Assembly (NCBI GenBank): GCA_021498125.1
Contig: JAIZWL010000001.1
Coordinates: 1,230,099 to 1,294,098 of the forward strand
DNA from: Candidatus Thorarchaeota archaeon
GTDB taxonomy: Archaea; Asgardarchaeota; Thorarchaeia; Thorarchaeales; Thorarchaeaceae
Reading direction: 5' to 3'
DNA: 64,000 nt
Of the stretch, positions 51,938 through 60,929 are shown one piece after another (position 1 is the stretch's first letter; the number at the start of each line of letters is the position of its first letter). The translations under genes and the position numbers were made by a program. The notes under the pieces were generated by a model that saw only the letters and a list, made by a program, of their open reading frames with translations, did no database searches and had not been told where the DNA came from.

Positions 51938-52540
51938 ATGACTCAAGAACCACCTGTTGAGACCGAGCTCCTGCAACGCGATCCTATTCGTACCGACAAC
52001 CGTCCGATTCAGTTGACAACGGCTGTGATCTCCCTTGCTATTATGATCACGTGGTCGGTCTTGGCCAATCTTTCACTTGATCTGATTATTACAATGGTAG
52101 TGGTGGCGGTCATACTCATTGGACTTGCAATGAGCCGATACTCGGTCCGTGTGATTCAGGAGTCCAGTGACCATATAACATTCATACGTCCGGGAATCTC
52201 ATGGTCATTGGCCAGCCAATCGATTCTTGGTGGGTCGGTCGTCATAGCTACGATATTCTTCTTTGTCAATACCTCGGTGACGCCGTCAGAACTATTGAAG
52301 ATACTTATCTTATCTTTCGGAGTGATCTTCACATTTCTTATGTGCCCCGGCCTGCTGTTGCTTACAACAGTCCACCCCACTTGGCTCAAGACCATAATCC
52401 GTGCTCAATTGGTATCACCATTCTCGCTTAGTATCGAGCGCGCATGTATGTTTGATAGAAATGCACTGCTTGCTCAGCAGAACCATGCCTTAGTTGAGCC
52501 TATAGAGGACTATCTTCGTTCAAGGTTCGAACTCACCTGA
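51938..52540 (+). CDS. Membrane protein, unknown function
   Basis: About 200 residues. Two pairs of transmembrane helices: AVISLAIMITWSVLANLSLD and LIITMVVVAVILIGLAM, then QSILGGSVVIATIFFFVNTS and LLKILILSFGVIFTFLMCPG. The C-terminus is soluble. ATG 51938 is preferred: the TATA-like TAGATAAAT near 51870 would start transcription near 51896, past the earlier ATG 51881. The last eight bases overlap the stop of the convergent gamma-carbonic anhydrase-like gene. Confidence 0.7.
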   Translation: MTQEPPVETELLQRDPIRTDNRPIQLTTAVISLAIMITWSVLANLSLDLIITMVVVAVILIGLAMSRYSVRVIQESSDHITFIRPGISWSLASQSILGGSVVIATIFFFVNTSVTPSELLKILILSFGVIFTFLMCPGLLLLTTVHPTWLKTIIRAQLVSPFSLSIERACMFDRNALLAQQNHALVEPIEDYLRSRFELT

Positions 52541-53063
52541 TCTCACGGAGCTCTTTAGGATAGTATTTTGTTCTCTCAACATATGACTGCACATATCTGC
52601 GAATTGTGATTCGTGCGGGATCGTCCTCTGGGAAGTCGCGCAGGAATTTGGCAGGGACCCCCGCATAGACCTTGTACGGTTCAGTCACAGTCTTCGGATG
52701 TAATAATGCCGCGTTCGCAATCAATGCGCCCTCGGCGACCTTGCTTCCCACCATGAGAACCGCGCCCATACCGATTGCTGCATGATCCCCGATCCATTCG
52801 CTGTGAACGGACGCATTATGGCCGATATTTACTCGCTTCCCTATATGTGTGATAAATGAGGGATCGGAGTGGATGACGACACCATCCTGTACGTTTGACT
52901 CGTCACAGATCTCAATTGTACCAATGTCCCCTCGAATAGATACTTGTGGCGCAACAAAGACTCTCTCGCCAATTATTACATCACCGATGATCGATGCAAG
53001 AGGATGAATGTATGCAGAGTCTGCGATTTTTGGAACCTTGTCACCAAGAGCATAGATTGGCAT
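52533..53063 (-). CDS. Gamma-carbonic anhydrase-like left-handed beta-helix protein
   Basis: 176 residues of hexapeptide repeats (IIGDVIIGERVFVAPQVSI, VGSKVAEGALIANAALL), the left-handed beta helix of the gamma-CA/YrdA family. Zinc ligands fit: His in VVIHSD and the pair H-x4-H in IGHNASVH. SIRGDIG is the family's RGD turn. Members include active carbonic anhydrases and ones of unknown activity (YrdA, PaaY); Glu residues needed for high activity cannot be confirmed. It is convergent with the membrane protein gene before it. Confidence 0.9.
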   Translation of the reverse strand: MPIYALGDKVPKIADSAYIHPLASIIGDVIIGERVFVAPQVSIRGDIGTIEICDESNVQDGVVIHSDPSFITHIGKRVNIGHNASVHSEWIGDHAAIGMGAVLMVGSKVAEGALIANAALLHPKTVTEPYKVYAGVPAKFLRDFPEDDPARITIRRYVQSYVERTKYYPKELREIR

Positions 53064-53344
53064 AATATCACATTCAGGACATTGTATTCATCAGTCAGAA
53101 AAGGAATTCGGTGATGACATGGTTGAGGACACCTGCACAACGCAGATGATGCTATCTGTTGTGATCCAGACGGACGTATTGGAGGAGCTGAGGCACATAA
53201 TGATAGGGTCTCTTTCGCTCTCTCTCGGGGCTGACATGCGTATATGGTCTTGAAATGCCTAAAACGATGTTAGACTAATATCGGACTTATTTACGAAAAG
53301 ACTTATGAAAATAGAATGGTACTGAGGAGCGGGAGCTGTGACTA

Positions 53345-54106
53345 ATGGATAGCACGCCAAGCTCTGAAAATGCTGAGTCCGATCAACCGATTATGAAGAC
53401 ACAGGTAATCGGTGGTCCCAAAGACAAGATCGTTGAGGATTTCACGCAGTATCTGTCACCTCAGGAGGAACCACGAGTATATCAAACATGGTTCAATATT
53501 CGACTCTTATCGCGATTGGAGAACTTGTTCAAAGATGGTATCGAGAGTGCCGGGGGCCTCTTCGAGATCATCTGTGTGTTTCTGGTGGCACTACTGATTG
53601 TTGGATTTGTTTTTGTCTCCCAATTTGTGATCTTCTCGATTGTGGTGGTTGTGGTTGCTATTTTTAGCGGTGGCGCTTCTCTCAAATTCTTTCGAACAAC
53701 ATACATTGAGATTCCCGAAACGAGTGTTTCCTTTGATGGACTTGAGGATTTTGTGAGAGATCAGATTGACGCCGGTTCTCTGGTCAGTATTGCTTTATCT
53801 GACGTTTCAAAGATCGGCGTTATCACTAAGAGGTCAAATCGTGCAACCAAAGCCTACCTGTCTGGGATCAATACCTGCCAATTCATTGCAATGGTGTTCG
53901 TGTTTGTTGAGTCCTTGCACTACATTCTGTTTCATGGCTGGTTGGTAGATACTTTGATTCTGACGATTTTCGGTCTGATTTTTCTGGTCGGAATTATCGT
54001 CCTAGATGTTGGTGTCCTTTTGAGACACCGCCTTGCCAAAGATCTGTCAACAACCGAAGCAGCAACAATGACAACAACAACGACAACCGCAGCAGCAACG
54101 GAATAG
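53345..54106 (+). CDS. Membrane protein with Thr-rich cytoplasmic tail
   Basis: 253 residues. Helices: LFEIICVFLVALLIVGFVFV, FVIFSIVVVVVAIFSGGASL, then a soluble loop (EIPETSVSFDGLEDFVRDQI), then CQFIAMVFVFVESLHYILF and LILTIFGLIFLVGIIVLDVG. The C-terminal tail is low complexity (AATMTTTTTTAAATE). GGGAGC precedes the ATG. No family seen. It faces the LeuA-type gene, one base apart, in a convergent arrangement. Confidence 0.7.
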   Translation: MDSTPSSENAESDQPIMKTQVIGGPKDKIVEDFTQYLSPQEEPRVYQTWFNIRLLSRLENLFKDGIESAGGLFEIICVFLVALLIVGFVFVSQFVIFSIVVVVVAIFSGGASLKFFRTTYIEIPETSVSFDGLEDFVRDQIDAGSLVSIALSDVSKIGVITKRSNRATKAYLSGINTCQFIAMVFVFVESLHYILFHGWLVDTLILTIFGLIFLVGIIVLDVGVLLRHRLAKDLSTTEAATMTTTTTTAAATE

Positions 54107-54107
54107 G

Positions 54108-55388
54108 TCAGATGACATCGAACACGATTTCCCAGAACTGTTTCTCTGAGACCTCTGTTCGCAGTTGTCGGAGTTCCTCCTTGATGCGATTAAAGGTCTC
54201 AGGGGACTGTTTTTCTTTCATCTCTTCGTGTGTGCGTTTGACTCGTTCGGTGATCTCCTGAATCTGTTCCGGTGTTGCGCTCACCCCGCCCATCTTGAGC
54301 AGGTACTCGATAAATCTGCGACCCACGAACTTGCCGAGATGGAACTCGCGTCTGCGGCCAACTCTACTTGGGCTCATAGGTTCGTATGTCATAGAGTGGG
54401 TCAATTGACCATGAGAATGTATCCCGCTAGAATGTGTGAATGTGTTCTCTCCAGATATTGCCTTGTGAATTGGAAGCGGAATTGCAAAGTTACGCTCGGT
54501 CACCTGACAGACATGATAGATCTTTTCAGTCTGAATTCCCGTGTCCACTTCATATAGCTCTTCAAGAGCCATCACAACCTCTTCTAGTGCTGCATTGCCG
54601 GATCTCTCACCGTATCCATTAACGCAGACCTGTGGATATGTCGCTCCCTCCTCAACGGCTGCAAGGGTGTTTGCAGTGGCAAGTCCAAAATCGTTATGGC
54701 AATGAACGGAGATGGGAACGCGGTACTTGTTTTCTGTCCAGAGGTGCGCCTTGATCTCCTGAATGAGATATCTCATGACAGCGGGTCGTACAAAGCCGAC
54801 AGTATCTGCCACGCATATTTTGTCAGCGCCTGCATCAATAGCCGCTCTATAGGCGGTGCAGAGAAAGTCCATGTCACTACGAGTGGTATCCTCTGCAATG
54901 TATGTCACACTGACTCCGTGGCTCTTAGCATATTCGACCGAATCGACAAGACGTTCAAGAACCTCTTCCCGGGTCATTCGAAGCTGATATTTTAACCTGA
55001 AATCGGTTGTGGGAAGAAAGATAGGGATCTCTTGTACATCCGCTTCGATACAGGCATCAATATCTGATCTGACCGCCCTTGCAGGTGCTCCGACAACTGC
55101 ATGTTGTAGTCCCTCCCGTGCAATAGCTGCAACTGTCTTTTTCTCGTTCTCACTCACAGCCGGATAGCCTACGACCACCACTGCAACACCAAGATCGTCG
55201 AGCAGCTTGGCGATCTCTATCTTCTCGTCCATGGAGAGGACTACACCCGGTGTCTGTTCACCATCACGAAGGGTCTCGTCCCAGATGTACACCTTGGACG
55301 GTAGGGTCTTTGGTCTGGTCGCATCGATCTTGTTGTAATCGACGGCCAGACCTGCCTTTTCTAATGACTCCATTGTTTCAGCCGCCAA
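54108..55388 (-). CDS. Homocitrate/isopropylmalate/citramalate synthase-family enzyme
   Basis: 426 residues: a DRE-TIM barrel plus a C-terminal helical part. DETLRDGEQTPGVVLS carries the catalytic Arg-Asp; metal ligands are in VHCHNDFGLATANTL; GYGERSGNAALEEVVMAL and THSSGIHSHGQLTH follow. The enzyme condenses acetyl-CoA with a 2-oxoacid. It lacks the ~120-residue C-terminal leucine-sensing domain of full LeuA, so it is not feedback-controlled in that way. Homocitrate or another chain-extended product is possible. It may feed the LeuC/D/B-type operon at 19.6-22.5 kb, though the two are 31 kb apart. Confidence 0.88.
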   Translation of the reverse strand: MAAETMESLEKAGLAVDYNKIDATRPKTLPSKVYIWDETLRDGEQTPGVVLSMDEKIEIAKLLDDLGVAVVVVGYPAVSENEKKTVAAIAREGLQHAVVGAPARAVRSDIDACIEADVQEIPIFLPTTDFRLKYQLRMTREEVLERLVDSVEYAKSHGVSVTYIAEDTTRSDMDFLCTAYRAAIDAGADKICVADTVGFVRPAVMRYLIQEIKAHLWTENKYRVPISVHCHNDFGLATANTLAAVEEGATYPQVCVNGYGERSGNAALEEVVMALEELYEVDTGIQTEKIYHVCQVTERNFAIPLPIHKAISGENTFTHSSGIHSHGQLTHSMTYEPMSPSRVGRRREFHLGKFVGRRFIEYLLKMGGVSATPEQIQEITERVKRTHEEMKEKQSPETFNRIKEELRQLRTEVSEKQFWEIVFDVI

Positions 55389-55403
55389 AAGGGGCGGACC
55401 GGA

Positions 55404-55952
55404 TCACTCGAATCCGTAGCGCCCCTCGTCAACTACATGTTCTATTGACTTGTCAAGCATTTCAATTTGTTTCTTGTAGTCATCTTCCGAGATCTTCTTT
55501 GCATCGAGAGCTCTCTTGGCCTTGCTCTTCTTATACTCAACCTTGGCTCGATCGACGTATGCTAATCTCAAGGATGATGTGACAACTGGCTTGGCACCAA
55601 CCTTTTCGCCAATACCCTCAAGGAGTGGCTTCCAACAGATCTTTTCCACATGGAATGCGTACTCGAGGCCACGTTCACGAATGCGTTCCCAAAGGGGACA
55701 CGATTTTACAACGACCTCTTTCCCCTGTGCTTCAGCAGTGAGGCCAAGTGCTGTCATGATTGTTGCAGCTATCTTAGCAGCGTCTGTTGGTCCCTTTCCG
55801 CCAATGGTCTCGGCGATCTCTTTGCCGGCCTGCCTGAAGCCGTTGGCATATCCCTCGTACATCGAGAGTGCGCCGACAGTATCGCGGAGTCCCCACCATA
55901 GCCCATCCATGAAGGCGACGAATCCTTTCTGTAATATACCTAGATCTTCCAT
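55404..55952 (-). CDS. Uncharacterised soluble protein with conserved Cys positions
   Basis: 182 residues, alpha/beta. The middle has VVVKSCPLWERIRERGLEYA and FHVEKICWKPLLEGIGEKVG, with two Cys flanking a helix and a His between them, a layout seen in several small enzymes and V4R-like domains, but I cannot place it. The C-terminus is a Lys/Asp-rich helix pair (DAKKISEDDYKKQIEMLDKS). GGAGTGA lies upstream of the ATG. It sits 15 bases before the LeuA-type gene and six bases after the nitroreductase, on one strand, so these three may be one transcript. Confidence 0.65.
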   Translation of the reverse strand: MEDLGILQKGFVAFMDGLWWGLRDTVGALSMYEGYANGFRQAGKEIAETIGGKGPTDAAKIAATIMTALGLTAEAQGKEVVVKSCPLWERIRERGLEYAFHVEKICWKPLLEGIGEKVGAKPVVTSSLRLAYVDRAKVEYKKSKAKRALDAKKISEDDYKKQIEMLDKSIEHVVDEGRYGFE

Positions 55953-55958
55953 CTCATA

Positions 55959-56711
55959 TCACTCCTTAAGCTTGAACGGTTCTCCCCATTTATTGAGAAA
56001 TGCTATCTCCTCGGGAGGCTGTCTAGGTGGTCCCAGTGTTCGTTCGTACTTGGGATATCCTAAGGTCAGACATAAGATCGGCACCCAGTGAGGGTACGGA
56101 ATTCCTAGTTTCTCACTGATGTCACGCACGTCATCGAAGTGATCGAGCTGAACTGAGGAGACACATGACCCAAGTCCCAGCGAAGTGGCCGCAAGTGCCA
56201 TATTCTGCATCATCATGCCTCCTGCTACTACGGCGTGTCTTGGTGATGACCAGCCATAGACACCTCCAGTACCTCTCAGTGTCGGCTGGGAGTTTCCAAC
56301 GTGTGTCTGGTCAACAGCCATCACAAGTAGTACTGGTGCACCATTGGTTTCAGGTTTACCCTTGATGTACTCAAACCGTCTGCCCGTGACGAGGATATCT
56401 ATGACCCGTTCCAGACTGGCCTTTGATCTGATATAGCTCAGTCGTCGTTCCAGTTCTTGTCGTGGTGTGGCTCGGCCGAAGAGAAGAATAGTACGATCCA
56501 CCGCGCGTTGCCCGATGAACTCTTGCAGTTCTTTATCCCTGACAACTATTATTCGCCAAGGCTGCTGGTTCTCGGCACTCGGGGCGTAGCCTCCAGCCTC
56601 TATGACTTTATAGACGAGTTCGTCAGGAACCTCCTTTTTTGTATCATAGTCCCTGATGGCTCGTCTGGCCTTGATCAACTTTATGAAATCATTGTCTTCC
56701 AATGTGGCCAT
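55959..56711 (-). CDS. Nitroreductase-family FMN oxidoreductase
   Basis: 250 residues. FMN-binding motif IKARRAIRDYDTKKEV, substrate loop GGYAPSAENQQPWR, and GLGSCVSSVQLDHFD near the C-terminus. An insert at about 80-115 with Arg (RATPRQELERRLSYI) is longer than in NfsB-type proteins. The enzymes reduce nitro groups, enones or act on flavin-related substrates; the substrate is unknown. ATG in MATLEDNDFIKL. It precedes the uncharacterised gene by six bases. Confidence 0.85.
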   Translation of the reverse strand: MATLEDNDFIKLIKARRAIRDYDTKKEVPDELVYKVIEAGGYAPSAENQQPWRIIVVRDKELQEFIGQRAVDRTILLFGRATPRQELERRLSYIRSKASLERVIDILVTGRRFEYIKGKPETNGAPVLLVMAVDQTHVGNSQPTLRGTGGVYGWSSPRHAVVAGGMMMQNMALAATSLGLGSCVSSVQLDHFDDVRDISEKLGIPYPHWVPILCLTLGYPKYERTLGPPRQPPEEIAFLNKWGEPFKLKE

Positions 56712-56886
56712 TCTCCATCATTAGATATTCCGGCCATTAACAATTTGCCCTTTAAGTACATACCTCATAATTATTCGAATACAGTATCTGGCTGTTCTAA
56801 TATGGCAGAACAAGTGTTACTGTTCTGCGTTCTGAAAAAAGAAGTGACGGCCGCCCTGATAGGCGACCACATACTATAGATGACCA

Positions 56887-58089
56887 CTAGATGAGAGGCG
56901 GATCACGGCCCTCGTACTTGACATGGAACCCGGTGTCCAGATTGACGGATTCTTTTAGTATGGCCCGACCTGCAACAAGTCGTTGAATCTGATTAGTCCC
57001 CTCATAGATCTGTGTGAGCTTTGCGTCTCGCATGAGCTTCTCTACAGGATATTCCTCAAGGTATCCATATCCTCCCATGATCTGGACAGCATCTGTGGCA
57101 TTTTGCATGGCCGCATCTGAGGCGAATGCCTTTGCAAAGGCTGAGTCCTTGGAGACCGGCATTCCACGATCGGCTAACCAAGCCGCATAACGTGTGAGCA
57201 GTCTAGCAGCTGAGGCTCGTGCGCCCATGTCCGCCAGCATGAAACTAATTCCTTGGAATGCGCCGATCGGCTTCCCGAACTGATGTCTGACATTGGCAAA
57301 GCGGGCAGCCTCATCGACGGCTCGTTGGGCAATACCAGTTGCTATTGCAGCAATACCTGCTCTTGTCTTGTCGAGGGTCTTCATGGCGATCTTGAATCCA
57401 TCTCCCTCTTTTCCTACAAGACAGTCTTTAGGTACACGAACATCCTCAAAGATGACCTCACTCTGAATCGAGTTTCTCTGGCCCATCTTGTTCTCAATAT
57501 GGCCAATCTTGACGCCCTTCGTCTTTGGGACCATGAAGACTGAGAGTCCCTTGTGTCTGAGTTCTGGTTGAGTTGATGCAAAGACCGTGAACAGTGATGC
57601 AACTGGTGCATTAGTCGCATAACACTTCGTTCCTGTGATGACGTATTCGTCCCCATCGCGCACGGCTCGGGTGGTCATGTCTGCTGGATCAGAACCTGCT
57701 CCTCTCTCGGTGAGGCAGAACGATCCGAACTTGGCCTCCTTGCCTGTGATCAGCGGTTGTACATAGGTCTGCAACTGTTCGATGGTCGCTCCGATCACGA
57801 GGGGTGCAAAGGCAAGGTTATTGCACATGATTGAGGTTGCCATGCCTGCACAGCCATATCCTGTTGCCTCGGAGACAAGGGTCTCAGCCAGCAGTGAGAG
57901 CCCGGGACCACCTGCTTCCTTTGGAATGTGCAGGTTCATCAGGCCCGCCTCGTAGGCCTTTTGTACGACCTCTTTTGGGAACTCATTGCGCTTCTCCAGC
58001 TCGATTGCACGTGGAGTTATGTATTCGTAGGTGAACTGCTTTGCGCGTTCCCAGAGTTCCTGCTCTTGTTCTGTCAATTTGAAGTCCAT
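56887..58089 (-). CDS. Acyl-CoA dehydrogenase (canonical catalytic Glu)
   Basis: 400 residues. Signatures LTERGAGSDPADM and QIMGGYGYLEEYPVEKLMRD are present. The catalytic Glu is in IYEGTNQIQR, the medium/short-chain position, and LDKTRAGIAA lacks the alternative Glu, so this one is a standard C2-C3 acyl-CoA dehydrogenase with FAD. This contrasts with the other acyl-CoA dehydrogenase at 15.6 kb. GGAG lies nine bases before the ATG. Divergent from the thiolase/DUF35 pair by a 261-base spacer that likely holds both promoters. Confidence 0.95.
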   Translation of the reverse strand: MDFKLTEQEQELWERAKQFTYEYITPRAIELEKRNEFPKEVVQKAYEAGLMNLHIPKEAGGPGLSLLAETLVSEATGYGCAGMATSIMCNNLAFAPLVIGATIEQLQTYVQPLITGKEAKFGSFCLTERGAGSDPADMTTRAVRDGDEYVITGTKCYATNAPVASLFTVFASTQPELRHKGLSVFMVPKTKGVKIGHIENKMGQRNSIQSEVIFEDVRVPKDCLVGKEGDGFKIAMKTLDKTRAGIAAIATGIAQRAVDEAARFANVRHQFGKPIGAFQGISFMLADMGARASAARLLTRYAAWLADRGMPVSKDSAFAKAFASDAAMQNATDAVQIMGGYGYLEEYPVEKLMRDAKLTQIYEGTNQIQRLVAGRAILKESVNLDTGFHVKYEGRDPPLI

Positions 58090-58350
58090 CTTGATTTCTC
58101 CAAATGTGTATATTTGAGACGATGTTTCACACTCGTCACGCCTTTAAATGCATTCTCAGCTCTCGTTTCCGGAGTATAAATTGGTTTCATTGGCCGGTCT
58201 TCCAGCCTTCAAGCCGTATCTGATACGTATTTGATTCCATTCTTGCGCATTCTGCTGCTGGCATTGAGTAAAGTTCGATTTCCCTAACAGCGGCTTTATA
58301 TCCTGTGATGATGCGTTGAACTGTATCTATTCATTAGGTGGAAATGCACT

Positions 58351-59523
58351 GTGCCGCTTAGAGAGACCAATATTGTGAGTGGTGCTCAGACCAAGTTCGG
58401 CAAGCTAGAGGGACTGACTCTACGAGAGATCTTTGCTGAGGCCGTGGACAAGGCCACAGTAGGTGCTGGTATTCCCAAAGAGGACATCCAGGCCGCATTT
58501 ATCGGGACATTCATACCCGAGATGCTTGTTCATCAGGGTCATACTGCTCCCTTGCTTGCAGACTATGCTGGCCTTCGAGGACTACCCGCTACACGACATG
58601 AGGCCGCCTGCGCCTCAGGAGCTACTGCTTTACGAGCAGGGATCATGGCAATCGAGTCCGGTCTATACGATACGGTTCTCGTTGCAGCAGCAGAGAAGAT
58701 GACTTCAGTATCCACAAATCGTGCGACGGAGGCTCTTGCAGCGGCTGCTGACGACGAGTTCGAATCAAGTATGGGCCTCACCTTCCCCGGAGTGTTTGCT
58801 ATTGCTGCTGTAGCTCACATGCAAGAGTATGGGACCACCGAGGAGGACATGGCTCTTGTGGCTGTGAAGGCGCATCGTAATGCTGCGAAGAATCCTCTTG
58901 CTCAGTTCCAGAAAGAGATCTCTCTCGAGAAGGCAATGACTCCACGATACATTGCGTGGCCATTGAAGCTCTTTGACTGCTCACCAATCTCTGATGGGGC
59001 TGCTGCTATTGTACTAACAAATAACGAGCGTGCAAAGCAGTACACCGATACTCCTGTCAAGATCGTCGGTACTGGTCAGGCATCTGCCTCTATGAACCTC
59101 TGTGACCGCACAAGTCTCACTTCCTTTGAGGCCTCAGTGCGTGCCTCTCGAATCGCCTATGATATGGCCGGGCTGACGCCTAAGGATATGGACTTTGCAG
59201 TCGTTCATGACTGTTTTACGATCGCTGAGATTATAGCCAGTGAGGACATTGGCTTCTTCAAACCCGGTGAGGGTGCAAAGGCTGTTCGTGAGGGTGTGAC
59301 CGCATTGGACGGTAGCAAGCCGATCAATCCCATGGGTGGACTCAAGGCTGTCGGGCATCCTGTCGGGGCGACTGGTGTCAAGCAGGCTGTTGTCCTCTAT
59401 CGTGAGCTGATCGGTGAGGCTGGTGCCAATCAGGTTCCAAATCACAACACTGCGATCATGCATAACTTTGGTGGCACGGGTGCGACCTGTGTCGTGAATA
59501 TCATGAGGAGGGCTGACGCATGA
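58351..59523 (+). CDS. Thiolase (acetyl-CoA acetyltransferase type) with intact Cys
   Basis: 390 residues of the SCP2/archaeal thiolase group. Cys87 in HEAACASGATAL is the acyl-bearing nucleophile. The His motif VVHDCFTIAE, GHPVGATG and the C-terminal NFGGTGATCVV are also present. It joins or cleaves acyl-CoA and acetyl-CoA. With its DUF35 partner overlapping by four bases, it matches archaeal acetoacetyl-CoA thiolase units that pass acetoacetyl-CoA to HMG-CoA synthase for the mevalonate route; no HMG-CoA synthase gene is next to it here. GTG start ten bases after GGTGG. Confidence 0.92.
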   Translation: MPLRETNIVSGAQTKFGKLEGLTLREIFAEAVDKATVGAGIPKEDIQAAFIGTFIPEMLVHQGHTAPLLADYAGLRGLPATRHEAACASGATALRAGIMAIESGLYDTVLVAAAEKMTSVSTNRATEALAAAADDEFESSMGLTFPGVFAIAAVAHMQEYGTTEEDMALVAVKAHRNAAKNPLAQFQKEISLEKAMTPRYIAWPLKLFDCSPISDGAAAIVLTNNERAKQYTDTPVKIVGTGQASASMNLCDRTSLTSFEASVRASRIAYDMAGLTPKDMDFAVVHDCFTIAEIIASEDIGFFKPGEGAKAVREGVTALDGSKPINPMGGLKAVGHPVGATGVKQAVVLYRELIGEAGANQVPNHNTAIMHNFGGTGATCVVNIMRRADA

Positions 59524-59909
59524 GCGAGAGACCTACTATTGAACAGTACCAACAGTACATTCAGGATAATGACTTTCACGCCTTGAAGTGCAAGTCCTGT
59601 GGTGCGGTCATCGCTCCTCCCAAGGGCATGTGCTATTCCTGTGGCGGTACGGATCTTGAATGGACGACCGTCAGTGGGAAGGGCAAGCTCGTATCCTTTA
59701 CCGTGATTCATATTGCTGCAGAGGAGTTCCAAGACGAAACCCCTTACTTCGTTGCTATTGTCGAGCTAGACGAGGGTACACGAATAACAGCCCGTCTTCT
59801 CGGTCTTGATCCCACCCAACCTGAGAAGGTCAAGCTCGGGATGCCTCTCAAGATTGACTATGAGACTGGCAAATCTGGTAAGGTCTACATAGGCTTTCGT
59901 CCTGCCTAA
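59520..59909 (+). CDS. DUF35 OB-fold partner of the thiolase
   Basis: 129 residues. Helical start (MSERPTIEQYQQYIQDNDF), zinc ribbon CKSCGAVIAPP ... CYSCGGTD and OB-fold (GKLVSFTVIHIAAEEFQDET, EGTRITARLLG). The start overlaps the thiolase stop (ATGA), so they are made together. In structural work on archaeal complexes DUF35 bridges thiolase and HMG-CoA synthase; by analogy this protein channels the acyl-CoA. It is close in size to the lone DUF35 at 14.6 kb. Confidence 0.93.
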   Translation: MSERPTIEQYQQYIQDNDFHALKCKSCGAVIAPPKGMCYSCGGTDLEWTTVSGKGKLVSFTVIHIAAEEFQDETPYFVAIVELDEGTRITARLLGLDPTQPEKVKLGMPLKIDYETGKSGKVYIGFRPA

Positions 59910-59925
59910 TTATCACGTACTTGAT

Positions 59926-59965
59926 CGTCTCGTGGAGTCTGTTCCGCGAGACGCCCCTCATTTTT
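59926..59965 (+). terminator. Hairpin terminator after the thiolase/DUF35 pair
   Basis: Stem CGTCTCG (59926-59932) / CGAGACG (59947-59953), followed by CCCCTCATTTTTC. Confidence 0.65.
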
Positions 59966-59976
59966 CAAGAGTCTAA

Positions 59977-60684
59977 TTATTGCAAGATATCCGATTTGAG
60001 AATGATGTAGAATACGACAAGCACTAGGAATAATGAGACCGTTTCAATGGTACGTCCAACTATTCCTCCTGCTGCTGTTCCACTGACAAAAGTATCAAGC
60101 CATGTGAGGCCAAGTCTGCCAGCCCATGCTATGGCTGCAAGAAACATAGCCTTACCTACAAATTGAGGAATGACAACCTTCCACCATGGATACTTTGCTG
60201 CTCCGAGAGGAACTACCAGTACATCATCTGGTAATGGGGTCACTGCTAGAAACCACAAGATTAACGGTGTGATCCGTGGGTATCTATTCGCTAACTTCAG
60301 AAAGGAGCTCCGTTTCTCCTCCTCGATCAGAGTTCCTCCGAGATACCCGGTGACGTACCCCGTCATCTCTCCGATCAATGCTCCTGCTCCTGCAACAATT
60401 CCCACAAGTGTCGGGTCAAAGACGAACGCTGAAGTGTTGGGATCCTGTAATCCTCCAAGAATGAACGGTACCCCTATGTAGGGAAATGGCACTAGGATTG
60501 TTGCGTTTCCAAGAAGGCTGACTATGAATGCTCCAGCATAGCCCATTGTTAGTGATACATTGAGAAGCCATGCATATACCGTTGCTAAGGGACTGATAAT
60601 GTCTGAGACAACAAACGTGATGATCCAATAGAGTACAAGCAATGCCGTCAGCAATATCATAATGCCGTCCGTCTTATCCATCAA
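59977..60684 (-). CDS. VTT/DedA-like membrane protein
   Basis: 235 residues, about five transmembrane helices. The VTT-type core is seen: FIVSLLGNATILVPFPYIGV, IGEMTGYVTGYLGGTLIEEE, a polar helix, then PLILWFLAVTPLPDDVLVVP and GAAKYPWWKVVIPQFVGKAM. VTT/DedA proteins include lipid scramblases and transport-linked proteins in bacteria and eukaryotes (TMEM41/VMP1). The substrate here is unknown. The start is TTG 60684 or ATG 60681. It is convergent with the thiolase/DUF35 pair. Confidence 0.82.
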   Translation of the reverse strand: MMDKTDGIMILLTALLVLYWIITFVVSDIISPLATVYAWLLNVSLTMGYAGAFIVSLLGNATILVPFPYIGVPFILGGLQDPNTSAFVFDPTLVGIVAGAGALIGEMTGYVTGYLGGTLIEEEKRSSFLKLANRYPRITPLILWFLAVTPLPDDVLVVPLGAAKYPWWKVVIPQFVGKAMFLAAIAWAGRLGLTWLDTFVSGTAAGGIVGRTIETVSLFLVLVVFYIILKSDILQ

Positions 60685-60929
60685 GTTGCCGCTCCAATGC
60701 TCACCAAATCCTTGTGAATATGAAGATTCCTCTCTATCTGTGCATTTTAGCAGTGTGTGAAAACTCGTCCGTCTGTGATCAATCCTTCAGACATTTCTAT
60801 GAAGTGATCCGGTATTGAATGCGCTACACTATCGACCCACAGTCGATGTTGCAGTCAGCAATATGTCCTATTCCTTCAAAGTTGATGTTCTCCTGTCATC
60901 GTTGATTGCTAATTTGGCAATGGTGTTGA

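Noticed and set aside
60740-60770. Second copy of the MITE end (GTGTGAAAACTC)
   Set aside because: It differs inside the core, has no inverted partner and no flanking duplication nearby.
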